Part shown: positions 5,154 through 6,209 of the stretch, in pieces
Position numbering within the stretch: position 1 is the stretch's first letter
How the letters are laid out: each line of letters opens with the position of its first letter
Assembly: GCA_943331415.1 (NCBI GenBank)
Contig: CALQLM010000083.1
Coordinates: 1-6,209 of the forward strand
Direction: 5' to 3'
From: Bifidobacterium breve
GTDB taxonomy: Bacteria > Actinomycetota > Actinomycetes > Mycobacteriales > Mycobacteriaceae
DNA: 6,209 bases
Translations under genes and position numbers: made by a program
Notes under the pieces: model-generated
The model's database searches: none
What the model was told of the DNA's origin: nothing
Seen by the model: only the letters and a program-made list of their open reading frames with translations

Positions 5154-6173
5154 ATGACCGATCACCTGAGATGGGAACCGGACGCCGACGCCGATCCCGC
5201 GACGTACACCTACACGTTCGGCGGCGTGGCACCTGTCGCGTCGGTGCGTCCCGGGACGGTGCTGTCCACCTGGACCTTCGACTGCTTCGGCGGCCGGGTG
5301 CGCTCCACCACGGATATGGCCAGTCAGGTATGCGATCCGCGGATGCTCAATCCGCAGTCCGGGCCGTTCTATGTCGACGGTGCGATGCCCGGGGACACCC
5401 TCGCGGTGCATTTCATCTCGATCGAGCCACGCGAGACCTGGGGGGTGAGCAGTACCGTGCCGTTCTTCGGGTCGCTGACGGCCACTCCCACGACCGCGAT
5501 GCTTCATGAGTCGCTGCTGGAACGTACCTGGATCTATGAGATCGACCGCGCCGACTCAGTGGTCCGATACGCCGCTGCCGACACCGACTTCACTGCGGCG
5601 TTGCCATTGGATCCGATGCACGGCACCGTGGGTGTGGCACCCGCTCTCGGTGAGGTGCGGTCCTCCCTGACTCCGGGGGATTGGGGCGGCAATATGGACA
5701 CACCGGAGATGCGCGCCGGCGTGACGTGTTACTTGGGCGTCAATGTCGAAGGTGCCATGTTCAGCCTCGGTGATGGCCATGCCCGTCAGGGTGAGGGCGA
5801 GACCTGTGGAGTTGCCGTGGAATGTGCGATGGATACGACCGTGGTTCTCGACCTGATTCGCGGCATACCCACCGCGTGGCCACGGCTGGAAAGTGATGAG
5901 TTCATCATGACGACAGGCTCGGCCCGGCCACTGGAGGATGCCTTCCGTATTGCCCATCAGCAGATGGTGCTGTGGGTAGCCGAACTGACCGGACAGTCGG
6001 TAATCGACGCCTACCAACTGGTTTCGCAGACGGCATTGACTCCAATCGCCAATGTCGTGGACACCAACTACACCGTCGTGTGCAAGGTGGCCAAGTCGAT
6101 ATTGGGCCGCGTGCATCCGATGAACGGCATGCACGGCACGATGCGTACCGTCAGCGCGTCATATCCTCGGTGA
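5154..6173 (+). CDS. Acetamidase/formamidase-family amidohydrolase
   Basis: The 339-residue product matches the FmdA/AmdA family, metal-dependent cytosolic amidases that hydrolyse short amides to a carboxylate and ammonia. Family features in order: GPFYVDGAMPGDTLAVH (70-86); the PFFG turn (103-106); DPMHGTVGVAP (153-163), where the family usually has HPGxxGVAP; GGNMD (178-182); and the core GDGHARQGEGETCG (206-219) followed by Glu223. Asp, His and Glu residues of these blocks are the probable metal and catalytic site. No signal peptide is seen. The start at 5154 lies five bases after the permease stop, with no good Shine-Dalgarno nearby (GGAGG at 5127-5131 is 22 bases away). Translation is thus probably coupled to the permease, and no in-frame start lies close upstream. 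The substrate may be formamide, acetamide or a larger amide brought in by the permease; it is shorter than the 400-residue acetamidases. The final 23 bp overlap a probable convergent gene. Confidence 0.9.
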   Translation: MTDHLRWEPDADADPATYTYTFGGVAPVASVRPGTVLSTWTFDCFGGRVRSTTDMASQVCDPRMLNPQSGPFYVDGAMPGDTLAVHFISIEPRETWGVSSTVPFFGSLTATPTTAMLHESLLERTWIYEIDRADSVVRYAAADTDFTAALPLDPMHGTVGVAPALGEVRSSLTPGDWGGNMDTPEMRAGVTCYLGVNVEGAMFSLGDGHARQGEGETCGVAVECAMDTTVVLDLIRGIPTAWPRLESDEFIMTTGSARPLEDAFRIAHQQMVLWVAELTGQSVIDAYQLVSQTALTPIANVVDTNYTVVCKVAKSILGRVHPMNGMHGTMRTVSASYPR

Positions 6174-6209
6174 TCTGTTCGAAGACAACCAGTTCGACTT
6201 TGCGGCGCA
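6151..6209 (-). CDS. C-terminal end of an unknown minus-strand gene, partial
   Basis: Reading the minus strand from the window edge gives 18 codons, ending RRKVELVVFEQITEDMTR, before a TGA at 6151-6153. The residue mix and G/C-rich third positions look like coding sequence. The plus strand here has another open stretch, but no start codon close upstream. The gene would converge on the amidase gene and overlap it by 23 bp. Too little is visible to name a product; a regulator of the module is possible but unsupported. Confidence 0.4.
   Translation of the reverse strand, partial: RRKVELVVFEQITEDMTR

Noticed and set aside
4489..5232. 247-codon minus-strand open frame over the permease-amidase junction
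   Set aside because: It is charged and low complexity, spans two well-supported genes antisense and has no recognisable motif.

Overview
The window is GC-rich, with codons ending mostly in G or C. It carries mycobacterial hallmarks: a FadD-type acyl-CoA synthetase, a small Pro/Ala-rich lipoprotein, an Ala-rich Sec-secreted four-cysteine protein and a Tat-exported cupin. I infer a Mycobacterium-like actinomycete (Mycobacteriaceae), with no claim on species. No RNA gene, CRISPR array or mobile element is visible.

Left half (1-1897), fatty-acid and cell-envelope genes: the 3' end of a long-chain acyl-CoA ligase gene is followed by a gap of about 100 bp holding a striking run of CGTG/CACG half-sites and a perfect 17-bp palindrome. 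Then comes a secreted protein of unknown function and a small membrane protein. The membrane protein gene converges on, and overlaps by 17 bp, a minus-strand lipoprotein gene. Both partners of this convergent pair contain 15-bp in-frame tandem repeats coding for Pro/Ala-rich tracts.

Right half (2108-6173), a probable metabolic module on the plus strand: two tandem germin/oxalate-decarboxylase-like cupins are about 77% identical over 184 residues without a gap (hand count). The first starts exactly where the mature part of the second starts and has no export signal; the second has a twin-arginine signal. After 159 bp holding a possible promoter and operator, a 12-TM APC-family permease gene is followed after 5 bp by an acetamidase/formamidase-family hydrolase gene. 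The simplest reading is uptake of a small nitrogenous compound by the permease and intracellular amide hydrolysis by the amidase. Two related metal-cupin enzymes, one probably cytosolic and one exported, would act on the same or a related small molecule. The substrate cannot be read from the sequence.

At the right edge, the last codons of a minus-strand gene probably converge on the amidase gene. The cupin pair plus permease plus amidase is the most interesting part of the window, followed by the operator-like repeats at 567-612 and 3462-3474.
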